Source: Spirogloea muscicola
Taxonomy: Eukaryota; Streptophyta; Zygnematophyceae; Spirogloeales; Spirogloeaceae
Assembly (NCBI GenBank): GCA_009602725.1
Contig: WELB01000068.1
Location: forward strand, 506,001 to 544,924
Length of the DNA stretch: 38,924 bases
Direction: 5' to 3'
The position numbers and the translations under genes are program-made. Under the pieces are notes generated by a model that saw only the letters and a list, made by a program, of their open reading frames with translations, was not told the DNA's origin and ran no database searches. Of this stretch, positions 10,850 through 22,813 are shown piece by piece (within the stretch, counting starts at the first letter, position 1; each line of letters starts with the position of its first letter).

Positions 10850-11960
10850 TCGGATGTGTTTCCCGATGCTCTTCCAGACGGTTTGCCTCCTGACCGAGGC
10901 GTGTCTCATACAATTCCGTTGGAGCCCGGCGCTTCGCCGCCGTACCGTCCGATGTCTCGACTGAGTCCTCTCGAATTTCGGGAGATGCAGTTCCATTTGG
11001 AGGAAGTGCTACGGAAAGGCCACATAGAGCTTTCCCAGTCGCCTACGGTGCACCAATCCTCTTCGTGAAAAAGGAATGGTAGTCTTCGAATGTGCATCGA
11101 TTGTCGAGCCCTGAACAAGCTCACTGTCAAGAATGAGTATCTTTTGCCTCGAATTGACGACCTGTTCGATCGTCTAGCGGGAGCTAATGTGTTCAGCTCC
11201 CTCGACTTGCAAAGCGGCTATCATTAAATTCGTATCATCCCTGAGGACGTCCCGAAGTCGGCGTTCCGCACGCCCCTCGGTCACTTCCAGTTTAATGTGC
11301 TCGGCATTGGTCTGACCAATGCACCTGCCACATTCAGGCTATGATGACGAAAGTCTTTGGCCCCCTATGTGTCTCTGTGCTGGTCTATTTGGACGACTTA
11401 CTGGTGTTTAGTAAAACGCCTGAGGAGCACATACGACACCTGCGGCAGGTGCTGCAATTACTGCGTGCAAACCAGTTGTATGCCAAGAGATCCAAATGTG
11501 TATTTAAGCAGCCTGAGCTGACATACTTAGGGCATGTCGTGGGCAGAGACGGGGTACGCGTCGACCCCCGAACGACTGCAGTAGTAAAGGACTGGCCAGT
11601 GCCGCGGAATGTGCCACAGTTGCGTTCCTTCTTGGGATTCGCACATTACTTCGCAAGTTCTTACGAGGATACGGAAGTATGGCATCTCCTCTTACGAAGC
11701 TCACTCGTAAGGACGTCAGCTGGGTGTGGACGTCCGAAAGCCAGGAAGCATCCGAGGGTATCAAACAGGTCCTGGTGCATCCACCCATTTTGGCCTTGCC
11801 TCGAGAAGGCGTGCCATCTGAAGTAGTATATGACGCCTCTTTGATCGGCATCGGTGCCGTTCTCTTGCAGGAGGGTCACCCCGTAGCATTGAAAGTCGCC
11901 TGCTTCGTTCTGCAGAGCGTAACTACCCTACGGGGGAGCAAGAGCTCCTTGCTGTTGTGC
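10850..11960 (+). pseudogene. reverse transcriptase remnant
   Basis: The RT starts at LPDGLPPDRGVSHTIPLEPG and continues through SPLEFREMQFHLEE, then after a frameshift [13 protein letters not shown] and [11 protein letters not shown]. It is then hit by an in-frame TAA (about 11226). After another shift near 11338 it contains the catalytic YLDDLLVFSKT block and YLGHVVG. One more shift near 11660 leads to the RT-RNase H connection (DASLIGIGAVLLQEG). At least three frameshifts and one stop are visible. Confidence 0.93.
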
Positions 11961-12430
11961 ACGCTCTACGTGCGTGGCGATGCTATATCGAGGGTGCTGA
12001 CTTTACGGTTGTAACGGACCACTGTCCGTTGACCTACTTTCACACACAACAGCAATTGAGCAGGCGACAAGCACGGTGGGCTGAGTGTATAGCACAACTC
12101 CGTTTCCAGTGGGTGTTCCGCCCTGGAAGAATGAATGTTGCGGACCCGGTGAGCCGCAACATTGCAGGGGCTGCTGTGGCGGCTGTCTTGCACGCTTCAA
12201 GGGGTCAGACCGCAGACGTGCGGCCTACTCGTGGAGCTGCTCGGCAGTCCACCGCCGACCTCTCTGAGCTGTACGTACGTATTCGTGATGGGTATGGCAC
12301 AGACCCATGGTTTGCAGATGAAACCAATACACTCACACTAGTACATGACCAAGGCTTTCGGTGGCGAGGTGACGCCATCGTAGTCCCTGACTGCAATGCC
12401 TTGCGTAGCTATCTTGCAAGAACTGCATGA
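11957..12430 (+). pseudogene. RNase H domain remnant
   Basis: The frame contains RCYIEGADFTVVTDHCPLTY, LSRRQARWAE and GRMNVADPVSR, the usual C-terminal part of gypsy RNase H and the tether to integrase. It ends at TGA about 12428. Confidence 0.9.
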
Positions 12431-13175
12431 GCCTCCGTATGATGGTCATTTGGGTATGGGAAAGACAAAGAAAGCTGTCCAGCTTCTCTTTTGGTGGCCG
12501 GACTTGAAAGTCCAAGTGGACTTTTCCGTGAAGAATTGTGCCACCTGCCAGCGCAGTAAGGCACGCTCTAAAAAGCCTGCCGGGTTGCTCCAACCATTGG
12601 ACATTCCTCTGAGGAACTGGTCTGATAAAGTGTAGCTTTTATCACCCAGTTGCCGATGACGCAGAACGGCTATGACGCCATTGTCGTATTTGTGGATCGT
12701 CTGACTAGATGGCGCATTTTGTGCCTAGACCACAAATGTGTCAGCCAAGGAATTTGCTGGTATGTTCGTGGACCGAGTATGGAAGCTGCACGAAGTCCCC
12801 GAGCGGATCGTGTCTGACCGCGACCCCTCGCTTTACGGGGCACTTCTGGAAAGGAGTGTGCAGGCTTGGCACCCAGCAATCCATGTTCACTGCTTTCCAC
12901 TGTCAGATACGAGGCTGTTGCATCGTGAAACTTTGCACGACTTTCGATCTCAATGCTACGGCCATTTTGACATGTTGATCTGCATCTGCCTCCGGAAAAG
13001 TATGTTGAAGGACTGCCTCCTCGTCGACGGGCCGAAGAGAAGTACATTGTGGATTGGCCTGCGTCTAGCGTTTATAAGCAATGAGAAACAGCAAGTACAG
13101 ATTGAGGCAGGGTGCGTCTATACGAGCGTTGAGTCTCGAGCCATGGGGTCCTTGGGGTCCTCTTTTTTGGAGTAG
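12396..13175 (+). pseudogene. integrase remnant
   Basis: The HHCC zinc-binding part reads HEPPYDGHLGMGKTKKAV...NCATCQRSKA, followed by KPAGLLQPLDIP. The core follows in shifted frames with GYDAIVVFVDRLT, KEFAGMFVDRVW and VSDRDPSLYG. The later core and any chromodomain are not recognisable. Multiple frameshifts show it is inactive. Confidence 0.9.
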
Positions 13176-13859
13176 CTTCTGCGACCACTTTTTCCGCTGC
13201 CACATGATGTCATAGCTGGATATCAATGGCTGATTCATACTTTCTCTAGCTGACTACCTCAGTAGCTAGGCCAATGCAATGGTCCGGAAGGTCGACGTCG
13301 CAGCTAGACTTTTGGCACAAGACCGCTTGGAAGCTAGCGTGGGAGCCTGTGCGTGAGGCAGTAACGAATCAAGACACCTTGCAAAAGTTGTAGGCCCATT
13401 AGTCAATGGGTGCTTTGCCCCTTCAAGGTGGTCGACCTGCCGGGGAGAGGCAAGCCTCTTCGGCTTTAGTCGCTCATTGGGTAAATCTCTACACGTAGGT
13501 CAATGATTGTAGCATCGCAAGACTCAGCATTCAAGAATCAATCCCTATACTGCAAAACTCGGATTGGAACGGCGAGCATGCTGGCAATTGAATGAACAAA
13601 GCCGCTGCATACGCTGTCAACTTACTGATCAAGGTGTTCCTAGTAAATAGTTGGTGCACGATTATAGATCGTTAGCACATGCATTGAATCTCCCATGAGC
13701 GTTTGTGCTTGCCATCTGCAGCCCGTAACGTCGAGCGGCCAAAATAGAGATCCAAAGCCCTGCACGAGCTCGCAAATTCAGCAACAGCAACCTACTTATA
13801 CCGGGGTGGCCATTCCGGCCATAAACGACAATGGAGTCAGAGAGGGTCGGGGAAGCAAC
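13176..13859. other. no feature recognised
   Basis: The region downstream of the gypsy remnant has no long open frame, LTR match or repeat that I can support. Confidence 0.4.
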
Positions 13860-14160
13860 CCCAGCCCCCGTAATTGCTCCACGGGCTTCTTGCCCGTGGT
13901 GTTCTGGTGTTCTGCCTGCGGCTTTCTGGCTCGCTACAGCATCCCCAGGCTCATGCATTGCTTATGCAGGCAGGCTGCGCTTTGTCTGCCGCTCCTTGTT
14001 GTCGGCGTGACTACTTTCCAGCCGTAAACAACTCCGACATGGATTTTGATCAGGGAACATTGAGCTCCCGTTCAACGTAGCCACTTGCATAGCTGTGTGG
14101 TTTTAGCGGCTCTTAGCTGGTCCTTCACAAGCTTCGGCCCCTCCCCACCCCCGGGCCCGA
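13860..14160 (+). mobile_element. diverged LINE C-terminus
   Basis: The frame VLVFCLRLSGSLQHPQAHA...QAGCALSA...YFPAVNNSDM lines up with the better LINE copies (VFRMRLAVSLQRSLAHA...RAGRALAAASG...FPAASYSDL). It is an old, mutated copy. Confidence 0.6.
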
Positions 14161-14366
14161 ATGTAAAAATAAATTGATTTGTTGCTGGCTTTGTGAGCTA
14201 AAATTGAAGTCTGCTATTAAAGATTGGTGATTGTAGATAATCATCGGGCATGTCAACGCAAGTGTCAGGTGTAGATCGCAGGAGCTGTCGAGGATTGGTG
14301 TCACCATGCATGCCTTGTGCGGGTCTCGCAAACCATAAGCAGGATGCAAGACAAACCATACAAGCA

Positions 14367-14414
14367 GGAACGCTCTTCATCCATTACCACGGAACGCTCT
14401 TCATCCATTACCAC
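14367..14414. repeat. 24-bp perfect direct repeat, two copies
   Basis: The 24-base unit that begins GGAACGCTCTTC and ends CATTACCAC occurs twice back to back with no mismatch. It lies just past the 3' end of the F-box/WD40 gene. Confidence 0.95.
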
Positions 14415-14449
14415 AGCAGAAGCTTAAGCAACCCAACGTGGCTAATACG

Positions 14450-16775
14450 TCATCCACAAAATTCCCAAAAGGTAAGTGCACCATCACTGTGTGCAGCAGC
14501 TACATAGCTCATGCTCGAATGCACATCTGTGATAGTTGTTCGCATGGCATTGGGTGAGAGTGCAAGATCTCCTTCCCGGGAGTACATCTCCAGTGGCGAG
14601 CTCAGGCTGTCATGAGATGCATCATCCAACCAAAGAGCACGTCGTGGCCGTAAATCTGAACCACAGAGTTGGAGCAAATGGCCTCGATGTGTCCCCACAC
14701 TGATTGCAGATGGCCCGTAGATAGGCCAGTGCAAGGAAGTAATGGCTGTGCCGATATTGACGCCAAGATCAAGCTTGTCGACCCTGTTCAACAGGAACGA
14801 CAGTTGACAAGTATGCAACATGTATGCATGCCATGAGCTCTTGATCATGCACTATACCAAACACACGCGCCTTAAGTGGATGGTCATGTATTTCTGCCAC
14901 TCGACACAATTCAAAGTGCTTGTTCACCACCTCAGATCACGGCGGTGTATTTCTCCATTGAAGTGGCCACAAACAAGAAGATGTCCATTGCTATGTAGTT
15001 GTTGGCAAACAACTCCTGCACAAGCAACTAAACTCAAAACCCGTTAAGTAGTAACAGCAATCGGCTTGGCATGTGTACTGGGACCCATTAAAGAATGAGC
15101 AAAGTATCGTGACTACGTCACATAGCACAAAGTTGTGCACTACGTTCCTACAAAAGTCACAAGAGGCAATATCAGTCCGTACCAGGACATTGTTGTAAAA
15201 ACAACGGTTTTGTCGAGCGCAAGTCACGCACTTCTATAGATCCGTTCTTGCTGCAACTACTCAGTAGCTCCGAATTTGGTGCAATGTACAAACTTGTCAC
15301 GCAGCTCCTATGACCCCTGTCCATGATACGGGCATTTGTTGTAGCTGGTTTGTCTCAGTGCAATGAGACTTTGGTACTGGCTGTTGATTGCAGAAAGACA
15401 CCTCGAACTTGAGATTGGCAATAGCCTGGCATCTGTAAACTTCCCCTTCACAAAATATTGACAATGAAGATGCAGAGGTGGAAAAGATAGTGATACCTGA
15501 AAATGTATTTGCATTTACTTGAGTAGAGATCATAGAGTCCCATCGTTCCATCTTCCAAACCACACACCATACTTTCATCCGCACAACTAAGACATATGAC
15601 GTTTTTAATGAATACATTTAGTATTTGCACGTGTCATGCAAGTAGACATCAGGAAACAAAACACGATATCTCATCAAAAAGGAGAGTCTTGAATGCACAA
15701 AAAAGGAGGCTGGCACCTCCTGTTGAATTGAACACAGGCAAGGGGACTACCATATCGAGCGAATGGGCTGGGCGTGATTCACAAATTGACGCAGGAGCTC
15801 GCCCGTGTGCCAATTCCATATAGCAATTTCAGAACCACCGGCTGCCAAGACCTGAGTCAACTGGTCTTACATTCGACAGCTCAACAATGCTAGCCTGGTA
15901 GGAGAAAGACCCGCCGGACAGTGTAGGATGGCTTTCCCTTGTTCTAATTTGTGTCAAGCAGGACACATGGTGACACTTGTAACACAGCAACCTGCCTAGA
16001 CCTTCCACTTTATGACAAAGACGAGAGCGAAGAGCAGGGTGAATCCACCTTGAATTCGTCCAGCGTCAGATCAGCTATAGGTGATCCGTTTGGCATTGCA
16101 AATACAGCAGACTGAGTGCCAGTCCGTGCACGCCATATACGCACGAGCTGATTCTTGCAGGAAGGCCAAGGTCACAACTCGTGAACATGGAAAAGCAATG
16201 CAGCGTGGCAAGGCAACCGCAGCAGATAAATATACCCCAAACAGGCACACGCAGGCTGGCATCCTTCACCTTATCGAGGCCACCGCTTGCTACAATCTGG
16301 CCACTGACACCACAGCACGTCACCCTGTGACCACATTGCCACTATTTTATACAACTGTTGAATAGATGATTGGCATGCGAAGTTGTAAGTAGCCTGGATA
16401 TCTTGCCGGACGTGGCAGAGACCAGGAGTGCTACTGAGAGAAGCAAAACTCACCGTCCTTCATGACCGCGCAACACCCGCACCTTGGCTGGCCCCTTCAA
16501 GAAGCGGCGTCGACGATCTTCATCGACAGCAAGGGCTTGTAACTCTGCAACACGTCAGCCTATAAAAGAGGTGATGGGTGAAGCAGATGAAGGTGGAGCA
16601 AGTGCGACCATGTGGAGCAGACTCGCAGGCAGATGCCAAGGTGGCGGACGTCGAGGAGCGCGAAGATGCGAAGCAGCGCGTCCTCGGGCAGAGCCGCCGG
16701 CAGGAGAGCCGGACCCGATGACAGTGAGGGCGGCGGCAGGCGCGGCGGCAGTGGCTCCGCCACAAGGCGCCGCAT
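14450..16775 (-). CDS. F-box and WD40-repeat protein
   Basis: F-box proteins are the substrate-choosing part of SCF ubiquitin ligases; the WD40 propeller usually binds the substrate. The start codon (16775-16773) opens an Arg/Pro-rich N-terminus and an F-box reading LPEDALLRIFALLDVRHLG...RVCSTW. Later minus-strand exons carry WD-type repeats: KVRVLRGHEGR then VTCCGVSGQIVASGGLDK (about 16540-16250), VLAAGGSEIAIWNWHTGELL (about 15860-15755), CADESMVCGLEDGTMGLYD (about 15595-15490), GHRSCVTSLYIAPNSE...VRDLRSTKP (about 15310-15190), SNGHLLVCGHFNGEIHRRDL (about 14995-14930) and a last exon ending SDGALTFWEFCG before the stop at 14450-14452. Several borders are clear (GGACG|GTGAG; TTTTCAG|GTATC), but the junction after the F-box is unresolved. 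No subfamily is assigned. Confidence 0.83.
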
Positions 16776-16839
16776 GGTGGAGCAGACCGATGTGCTGTCG
16801 TACTTCTGTTAGATTCTGGTGTGTTTGAAACAAACGAAG

Positions 16840-18340
16840 GCATTTTTGTTTTGTTGGTATACGCTGTGATCGGCCCTTCGGACCTTGTCCATCTTCCCGG
16901 GCTGCTTTACACAAAGCCCCCGTCCTCTCCGGAGAAGCCCACTTCTACTGAGGGCCAGCCGAGTGCACACAGAGAGAATCAGAGTGGTGGAGTTGGGAGA
17001 GACTGCTTCTGCTATTCAGGGCTGAAAATCTCATGCTGGCAGCTGTGTGTCATCCTTCAGTGGGCATCTTGGAAAGGCACTACTTGCTATACTATGAACG
17101 GCTGAAGGCCACACCCCTTCGTTGAAGATGGTTCCCAAGATGGAAGTCTAGGACTTCTGTTGTGGACCTGTCTGCTTACCCCCGCAGTTGGTGGGGCGTT
17201 AGCATAGGTTCTGTCGTGAGGCTTGCCGCTTCGTGATTTGCAGAGCTGTCATCGACAGTGGCCTTGTCAAGCAGGTCTATTTTCCCTCGTGGCTTTTGTC
17301 GCCCCTCACATACGTCTCTGATAGGACGTTTCGGCTGTCCACACCTGCCCAGTGACTCTGCCAACTATGCACTACTAGCTTCTCTCAGCCTCTAGGACTG
17401 TCTCAGGATCTCGAACTGGGCATGCAGCAGCAAACACCACTCGTGGCAAGGGAGGCCAAGTATGCCAACTACCCGGAAGGGGACGACTCCACTGGCCATC
17501 GGCGTCCAGGGGGCGTTTGGGTCTCAATGGCTGGACATTGTGACCGGGCCTGCGTGCGGTGCAGTATCCTGCCGGCTGCACAGCGAGCAGGCTGACTTTG
17601 ACGCCGCTGGCTTGCTGACGCACGTGTTCCGAAGATGCCATTTCCTTTTCCCTGCAGCGGTCCTTGGCCCACTTGCCTCTGCGAGCTGGCTGTGCTCTAG
17701 CTGCCGCCTCTGGCTGTCGTCAAGGCGGCTGCTTTCCGGCTGGTAGTGTATCTGACGTGCGGCCACCTACTAGGGGTTAATGACTGACCATCCTTTGTGG
17801 TGATTGCATAACTGTGTGTTACGACGCTTCTCTAGACCTTGTCCGTTCATTTCGGGCTGGCCTCACAGCCCTCGGCCCCTTGGAAGAAGCTCACTCTCTA
17901 TGCTTTCAGCAGTGCGTCACAAAGGCTGGGCGAGCTGTGTATGACCAAGGCTGTTGTCTTTCCTCACTAGCTCCAAGATGTTGGCTTGCAAGCGCAAGGC
18001 AAAGCGAGTGATCATGGAGCCTGCTTCAGATTTGCATGCATCGCAAGAAATTATTATTGTGAGGACACCTTTCTGAACCTGCCATCATCTCATCCATTCA
18101 CCCTGCCACTGACCTTGCAATCCTTGTCACCCTCTCTTTATGGTATCCTCCATTCCTGCATATATTCGGGAGCTTGATACTGACAATGTGTCCCCCTTAG
18201 GCAGCTCAATACCCCCGTTAACAGGTCGTTTGTTTGGCTAGAATTGGCCTCGCTCTCAATCTCACGCGCACCGCGCGCCTTCTCTCTTGACAGCAAAGCA
18301 TTGATTACGCCAGCTTCCCTCGGGCTGGCCCAAAGACGCC
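16840..18340 (+). mobile_element. cluster of decayed LINE 3' ends and hairpin modules
   Basis: A hairpin module copy lies at about 16870-16945 (GACCTTGTCCATC...GGGCTG...AGCCCCC...CACTTC), upstream of the F-box gene. At about 17430-17745 an open stretch (KYANYPEGDD, then PLAIGVQGAFGSQWLDIV, QADFDAAG) matches the LINE C-terminal block, followed by a tail with a second hairpin module at 17830-17890. At 18235-18300 there is another tail fragment (GAATTGGCCTCG...GCGCGCCTTCTC). The 17100-17400 part is unassigned. Confidence 0.65.
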
Positions 18341-19027
18341 ATCACTTTGTCTGGATAGCTACTTTCCTCGGCTGTACAGCTCACTTTCCATTACTGCACC
18401 ACAACCTGTACAAGAGAATTCTTCCGTTACTCCGATTGGCAATGTACCAGTAGTGTTCCTTCAAGGGGCAAATTGCTGTCAACAGCGGGCCCTGATAACA
18501 GAAGGATTGCAGAGTAGGCGTGATTACAAGTGGGCCAGACAATAGACAAAAGCAAGGTAGCTGCAGAGCACCTCGATAGCTGCAAGCCAAGAGTGGCAGG
18601 CTAACCTTGAGAAAAGGACGTCCTGACCAGAATGCAGAGAAGCGGCTGTATGTGATCGTCACAGTACTATTGGGCAGTAGCTCAAGAGGTGAGGCCATTC
18701 GCCCAGTGCTCCTTTCAGCTGCTGAGTGCCGTGTCAGGCAGGCAATGAAGCATATCAATAATCTTCAGCAGGAACTGTGCAGTTTCCAGGCAAGAAATGT
18801 GCACAAATTCTGACCCTACAAGAAAAGCAATACGAAATAAAAATCTATGATGTAAGCCCAACAATCTTGCAGCCGAAGTTTGCCAAAGGAGCAGTCATCC
18901 ACTCCCCTTAAACTGATACGTGCAGCAGGCTCCCCTCTTCCTGCATAAGATCTATACCCCCTTACGATGTTCATAATGTGTAGGGAGCATTGTGAGCACT
19001 TTAGCCAACCTCTGCGCTGAGGTCCCC
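18341..19027. other. no feature recognised
   Basis: The interval is 3' of the SET-domain gene. Short open frames on both strands lack motifs and splice support. Confidence 0.4.
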
Positions 19028-22000
19028 CTACGGCTGTTGCTGCATGCCGTTGTCGGTCTCAATGTCTGCACGCCATGCCGAGCAGCATGCCTGCAGCACC
19101 TTCAGGCTGGCCACCTGGGCCTGCTTGAATCTTCGGGCTGCTAGCACCTCCCAGCTCTCCTTTACATGCCCGCCCGGGGGTGCATCGCCATCCCTGAGCC
19201 ACAGAACAGTAAACGCAAACGAAACACAGCCATTGCTCTGCTGGTGACAACTCGGAAAGATGTCGGCAACCTCATGAGCCTTTGAGGGGCATACAACTCC
19301 TCACAAACCTCCTGCCTGTCGTAGCATCTCAGCTCTGCAGTGCCTTGCAATGCAGGAAGTTGCGTACTCATGTATTCCAGCATCAAATGCTGGGACGAGC
19401 CTATGCAGCAGCATGTCAAGAACCTTTTCCAGAGCACCCACAGCTGCCCGCTCATTGCCTTGAGAGACCTGCCAGGCACAACCACTGGTCCATTAGGTCA
19501 CAGTGGATCTGACCAGGCAACTTCTACTGTCTGCTAGGCATCTGAAGAAGTAATATCATTCGAAGCTGGACGTATGAAACACTTCTGATCTATGTAACAG
19601 CAGCCACAACCTCCTACAACACAAGAAGTAGCAAGTAACAATTCAGACTGCAGATGCTATGAAAGTTACATAGCTGTAAATGCAAATGCCTAGGCACTGA
19701 AGTATGCAGTAGACAGCGAGCCTTAGAGGCTAGACAGAACGCTAAAAAATTTGGATCTGAACACACCCACAATGTCATCATCGACAATAGTATCAGTAGC
19801 ATACCACCCCATAGCGGGGATTGCCGTGGAATGTACATAGTTCATCTTTGCCCATGTTAAGAATACGAGGAGCTCCCAGGAGCCTAGAGGGCAGATTGAT
19901 TTTCTCAGTTGCAGAGCCTTGAGCAGGAAGGTGATGCAGTAAGGGTATCTCAAACTCCTCCAGAAGAGCTCGATGTGCACTAGACAAGTCGTCCTCCAGC
20001 AAGTCCAGCTCTGCTCGTCATGGGCACGGGTCAGAGCAAGGCAACTAAAAATGGGATACAGCTGTAGCTTTGGGAAAAACAGTAGAAATCCATAAAGTCG
20101 ATGTCATGCCTGAAGGTAACAGCGTTAATGAGTCGGACCAAGCGGGATTGTGTCATAAGGGTTGCTCGTAGGAAGAAGGAAGCCATAGAATAGAAGCAAA
20201 TGTGACGATGGCCGTGGTCCATAAGTGATGAAGCACTGATGGCCAGCTTTACAACGTCGTACTGCACGTAGTTGCAGCGCTTTGCTTGTCACCTCGACTC
20301 GACTGAAACTTGTCACATGAGGGTAGAGCTGTCACACACACCCCAAACGAATGGGTTGTCAACGTGTTCCAGGGTCCTTGTCTACACGTGAGAGTGCCCA
20401 ACATCAAGTTACAGCATCCTCTCGGCGAGGAGGTTAGACTTACTGCATGATTTGCAAGATCAGCCATAGGTATGAGGCATGACTTGGTGCTGCCGTCAGG
20501 AAAACGAACTTGGATGGCATGGGAATACCACAGCTCAGCAGCATAGAGGAACAGCGGCCAGCTGTAAAGATTGGAGGGAAAGTAGCTTGGCATGGCCTCG
20601 CTCAAGGCTGGAAAGAGTGCGTCATACTGCTGTCGCAGATGCTGCAGCCCCTCAAAGACATCCCTGCATCAGGCCTACTTGTCCAGGGCATGACCCCTTC
20701 AAGACATTCATTGACGATAGCAGGATATGTCATCCAAGGCCACGAGGTTGTGGTGCGCGATGGCCTTGTCATTGTCAATGGCCAACATCGCGGCTGGAGG
20801 CAATTGCAGAATAGCAGATCACCTGGCCTTACCTGGCGGGCAAGCATCATCTCGTCAAGCAGTAATGTGCCATCCAATTCGACTAAGACCTCTGGAGGGA
20901 AGCTCAGACCTGCATGAGCAATCGTGACACTGCTTCATTTGCATTAAGAGGAGAGAGAGTGCTCAAATACTCCAAGTTCCAATTGAGGATATACTCTTAC
21001 TTCGAGGGTAGCCACATGCCAAAGTGCCATGCGCAAAGTCAGGCGAAGCTCTGACCAGTAGAAAATGAGGGTGGCAGGTGCCTCCAATATGCGGCATGTG
21101 GAGCATCCTCGTCATTAAGTGCGCGCATGCTCCATAGAAGAGCAAGTGTGTCGCCTTCAACTCCTTGCAGTGCTCTAAGCGCAGGCCCCTACCACAAGTT
21201 GTGGTTTCGAAACGTCAGTGTCGTAGCTCAGCTGTCAACCAAGGTCAACTAGCGACGCGACAAGCCAACAGGCGACAAGCAGTAACTCAGGACTTCTCTT
21301 CTGTCCTCAAGACAGGGGGAAAAGCCCCTTCTATCACAAACCAAGAGCTGCACTGCCTCAAGTAGCTCACCATCTCCGAGGCAAGGGCTGTGTCCTCACA
21401 GAGCAAGAGGTGAACAGGGATCTGGAGAACCAGATCTCCCACCTCAAGATCCTTTGAAGCTGCCAGGCCTCGCCCTGTTGTGTCAAAGTCTGTTCCAACA
21501 TGAACCATCACAGTCAGAAAGTATTTACGTCACAACAGCAATGAACAGCTGCTGTGCTATCTCCTCCTAAACACAAACACAGCTAAGACCTTGTTATGCC
21601 TCACCTTCCTGTAGAATGCATAGATACAAGCTCCAAGCAGATCTCTGGATCCCTAAGAAGCAACACTCATGCGCCCCTCACTTGCTGCCTCAACTTGAGC
21701 AATGGCCCCCTCTTCCACCACCCAGCGTCTAAGGTACTTCTCAGCCGGCCCACAGTCTCCGCATTTTTCTTCGTGGCCCTCAAACTCCTCCCTATTCGCG
21801 TCCAGTCTCGCGACCAACTTGTCCAGCAGGCCTTGTAGTTGTGCATGAGTCTTACAGCTGCTGCTGTCTTTCAGGTGTGCAGAGAGGAGGCTGTGGAGCA
21901 GCCACAAAGACTGTGTCTCATTGCGGGGGCTGAATGGGCCAACGTCGCCATCCTCTAGAAAGTAAAGCTCAGTCTGCGTGAGGACGGAGCCATATTCAAC

Positions 22001-22503
22001 ATCTGCTGGGCAACACTTCAGGAGACCTCATGTGCTCAATGATAGCTGATCATGAGCGTGTGGCGCTCTGCCATCTTTCTCCAGCCAACTCCTCGCCCAG
22101 GGAGGTGCTCCAATTTTGCATGTGGTCAATAGGCTGTGAAAGCGCCAGCAGAAGCTGCGGCACCTCATTGAGATGGACGAGGCGAGCAGCCTGCAGTACG
22201 AAGTCAAAAGTTGAGGCCACGGCAAGTGGTGTGCCTGAAGCGAGCAGATCGTGCACCGAGAACTCCAGGGATATATGTCGCTCATGGAGCACAGCCTGGT
22301 CGCCCAACGAGGTGGCCCGTGTTAGACTGGAATGTTGTGCAGCACTTGCAGCACAAGGGGCCCAGGCAACTGCTAAGCCAACAGCGGAGGTGCTGCCGAG
22401 GGGCGGAGGCCGGCCCCACCTGCTTCTGCGCAAAGAGGGCGTCGGCTGGGTCTAGCGGCAGGCGCAGCAGCGCCGTGCAGGGCGCGAGGCTGGCGGCCAT
22501 GGC
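19028..22503 (-). CDS. SET-domain protein methyltransferase, Rubisco LSMT/SETD3 class
   Basis: This class transfers methyl groups from S-adenosylmethionine to protein lysine or histidine. SET blocks appear in order on the minus strand: TTGRGLAASKDLEVGDLVLQ (about 21480-21425), ELDGTLLLDEMMLARQ (about 20880-20835), SWPLFLYAAELWYSHAIQV then LIPMADLANHA (about 20570-20450), and GHQCFITYGPRPSSHLLLFY then NPYDTIPL (about 20255-20140). The Rubisco-substrate-binding-like C-terminal domain follows: LLGAPRILNMGKDEL (about 19890-19840), NERAAVGALEKVLDMLLHRL (about 19480-19410), and a last helical exon ending at TAG 19030-19028. Upstream exons at 22.5-21.65 kb (start MAASLAPCTALLRLPL at 22503; HMQNWSTSLGEELAGERW; AEKYLRRWVVEEG) probably belong to it. 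Most exon borders are approximate. The substrate and organelle cannot be told. Confidence 0.87.
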
Positions 22504-22559
22504 CGCGGGCTGAGCACCTCGGCGGCTGCGGCTGGGCGGGCGGAAGGGCGGCAGGGGCC

Positions 22560-22760
22560 AGGCGCAGGAGCTTTTTGGGTTCCTGGGAGAGCCACTTTCT
22601 TTCGTAAATGAGGGGAAAGCTTCCTTTTCGTTCCGTCGTAGCCACCTTCGGAAGAGCCACTTTCGCTCTTCTCTCTCTGTGAGGCTCGAATGTGTGGCCT
22701 CCCTTTCATTTCTCGTGCGCAAACCGCGCCTTTCTCCGATGAAGGCCGGGCCAGGCATGG
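22560..22760 (+). repeat. LINE-tail fragments in a shared divergent promoter
   Basis: A partial hairpin-module end (CTGGGAGAGCCACTTTCTTTC, 22584-22604), a second shorter one near 22640-22660 (GGAAGAGCCACTTTC), and the GGCCTCCCTTTCATTTC...CGCGCC segment (22698-22733) match LINE tails elsewhere in the window. They fill the 310 bp between the divergent starts of the SET gene (22503) and ndhL (22814). Confidence 0.6.
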
Positions 22761-22813
22761 AATGCGTGTGTACTGGGGAGGGGAGGCCATGTGTGGCCAA
22801 GTACAGGCCAGGC

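Larger units (their letters stand above)
8186..13175 (+). mobile_element. degenerate Ty3/gypsy LTR retrotransposon
   Basis: The order primer-binding site, Gag, CCHC knuckle, protease, reverse transcriptase, RNase H, integrase is that of Ty3/gypsy elements, because integrase follows RNase H. The coding part is broken into many frames by frameshifts and in-frame stops, so the copy is dead. I found no second copy of the 5' LTR end (GGACGTACGAACC region) downstream to 14.4 kb, so the 3' LTR is lost or too diverged to see. Confidence 0.93.

Noticed and set aside
14367-14414. Possible CRISPR-like array
   Set aside because: There are only two units with no spacer between them, in a eukaryotic context; it is a simple tandem duplication.
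18607-18813. Small plus-strand ORF with a charged C-terminus
   Set aside because: It is short and isolated, lies past the 3' end of the SET gene, and has no recognisable domain.
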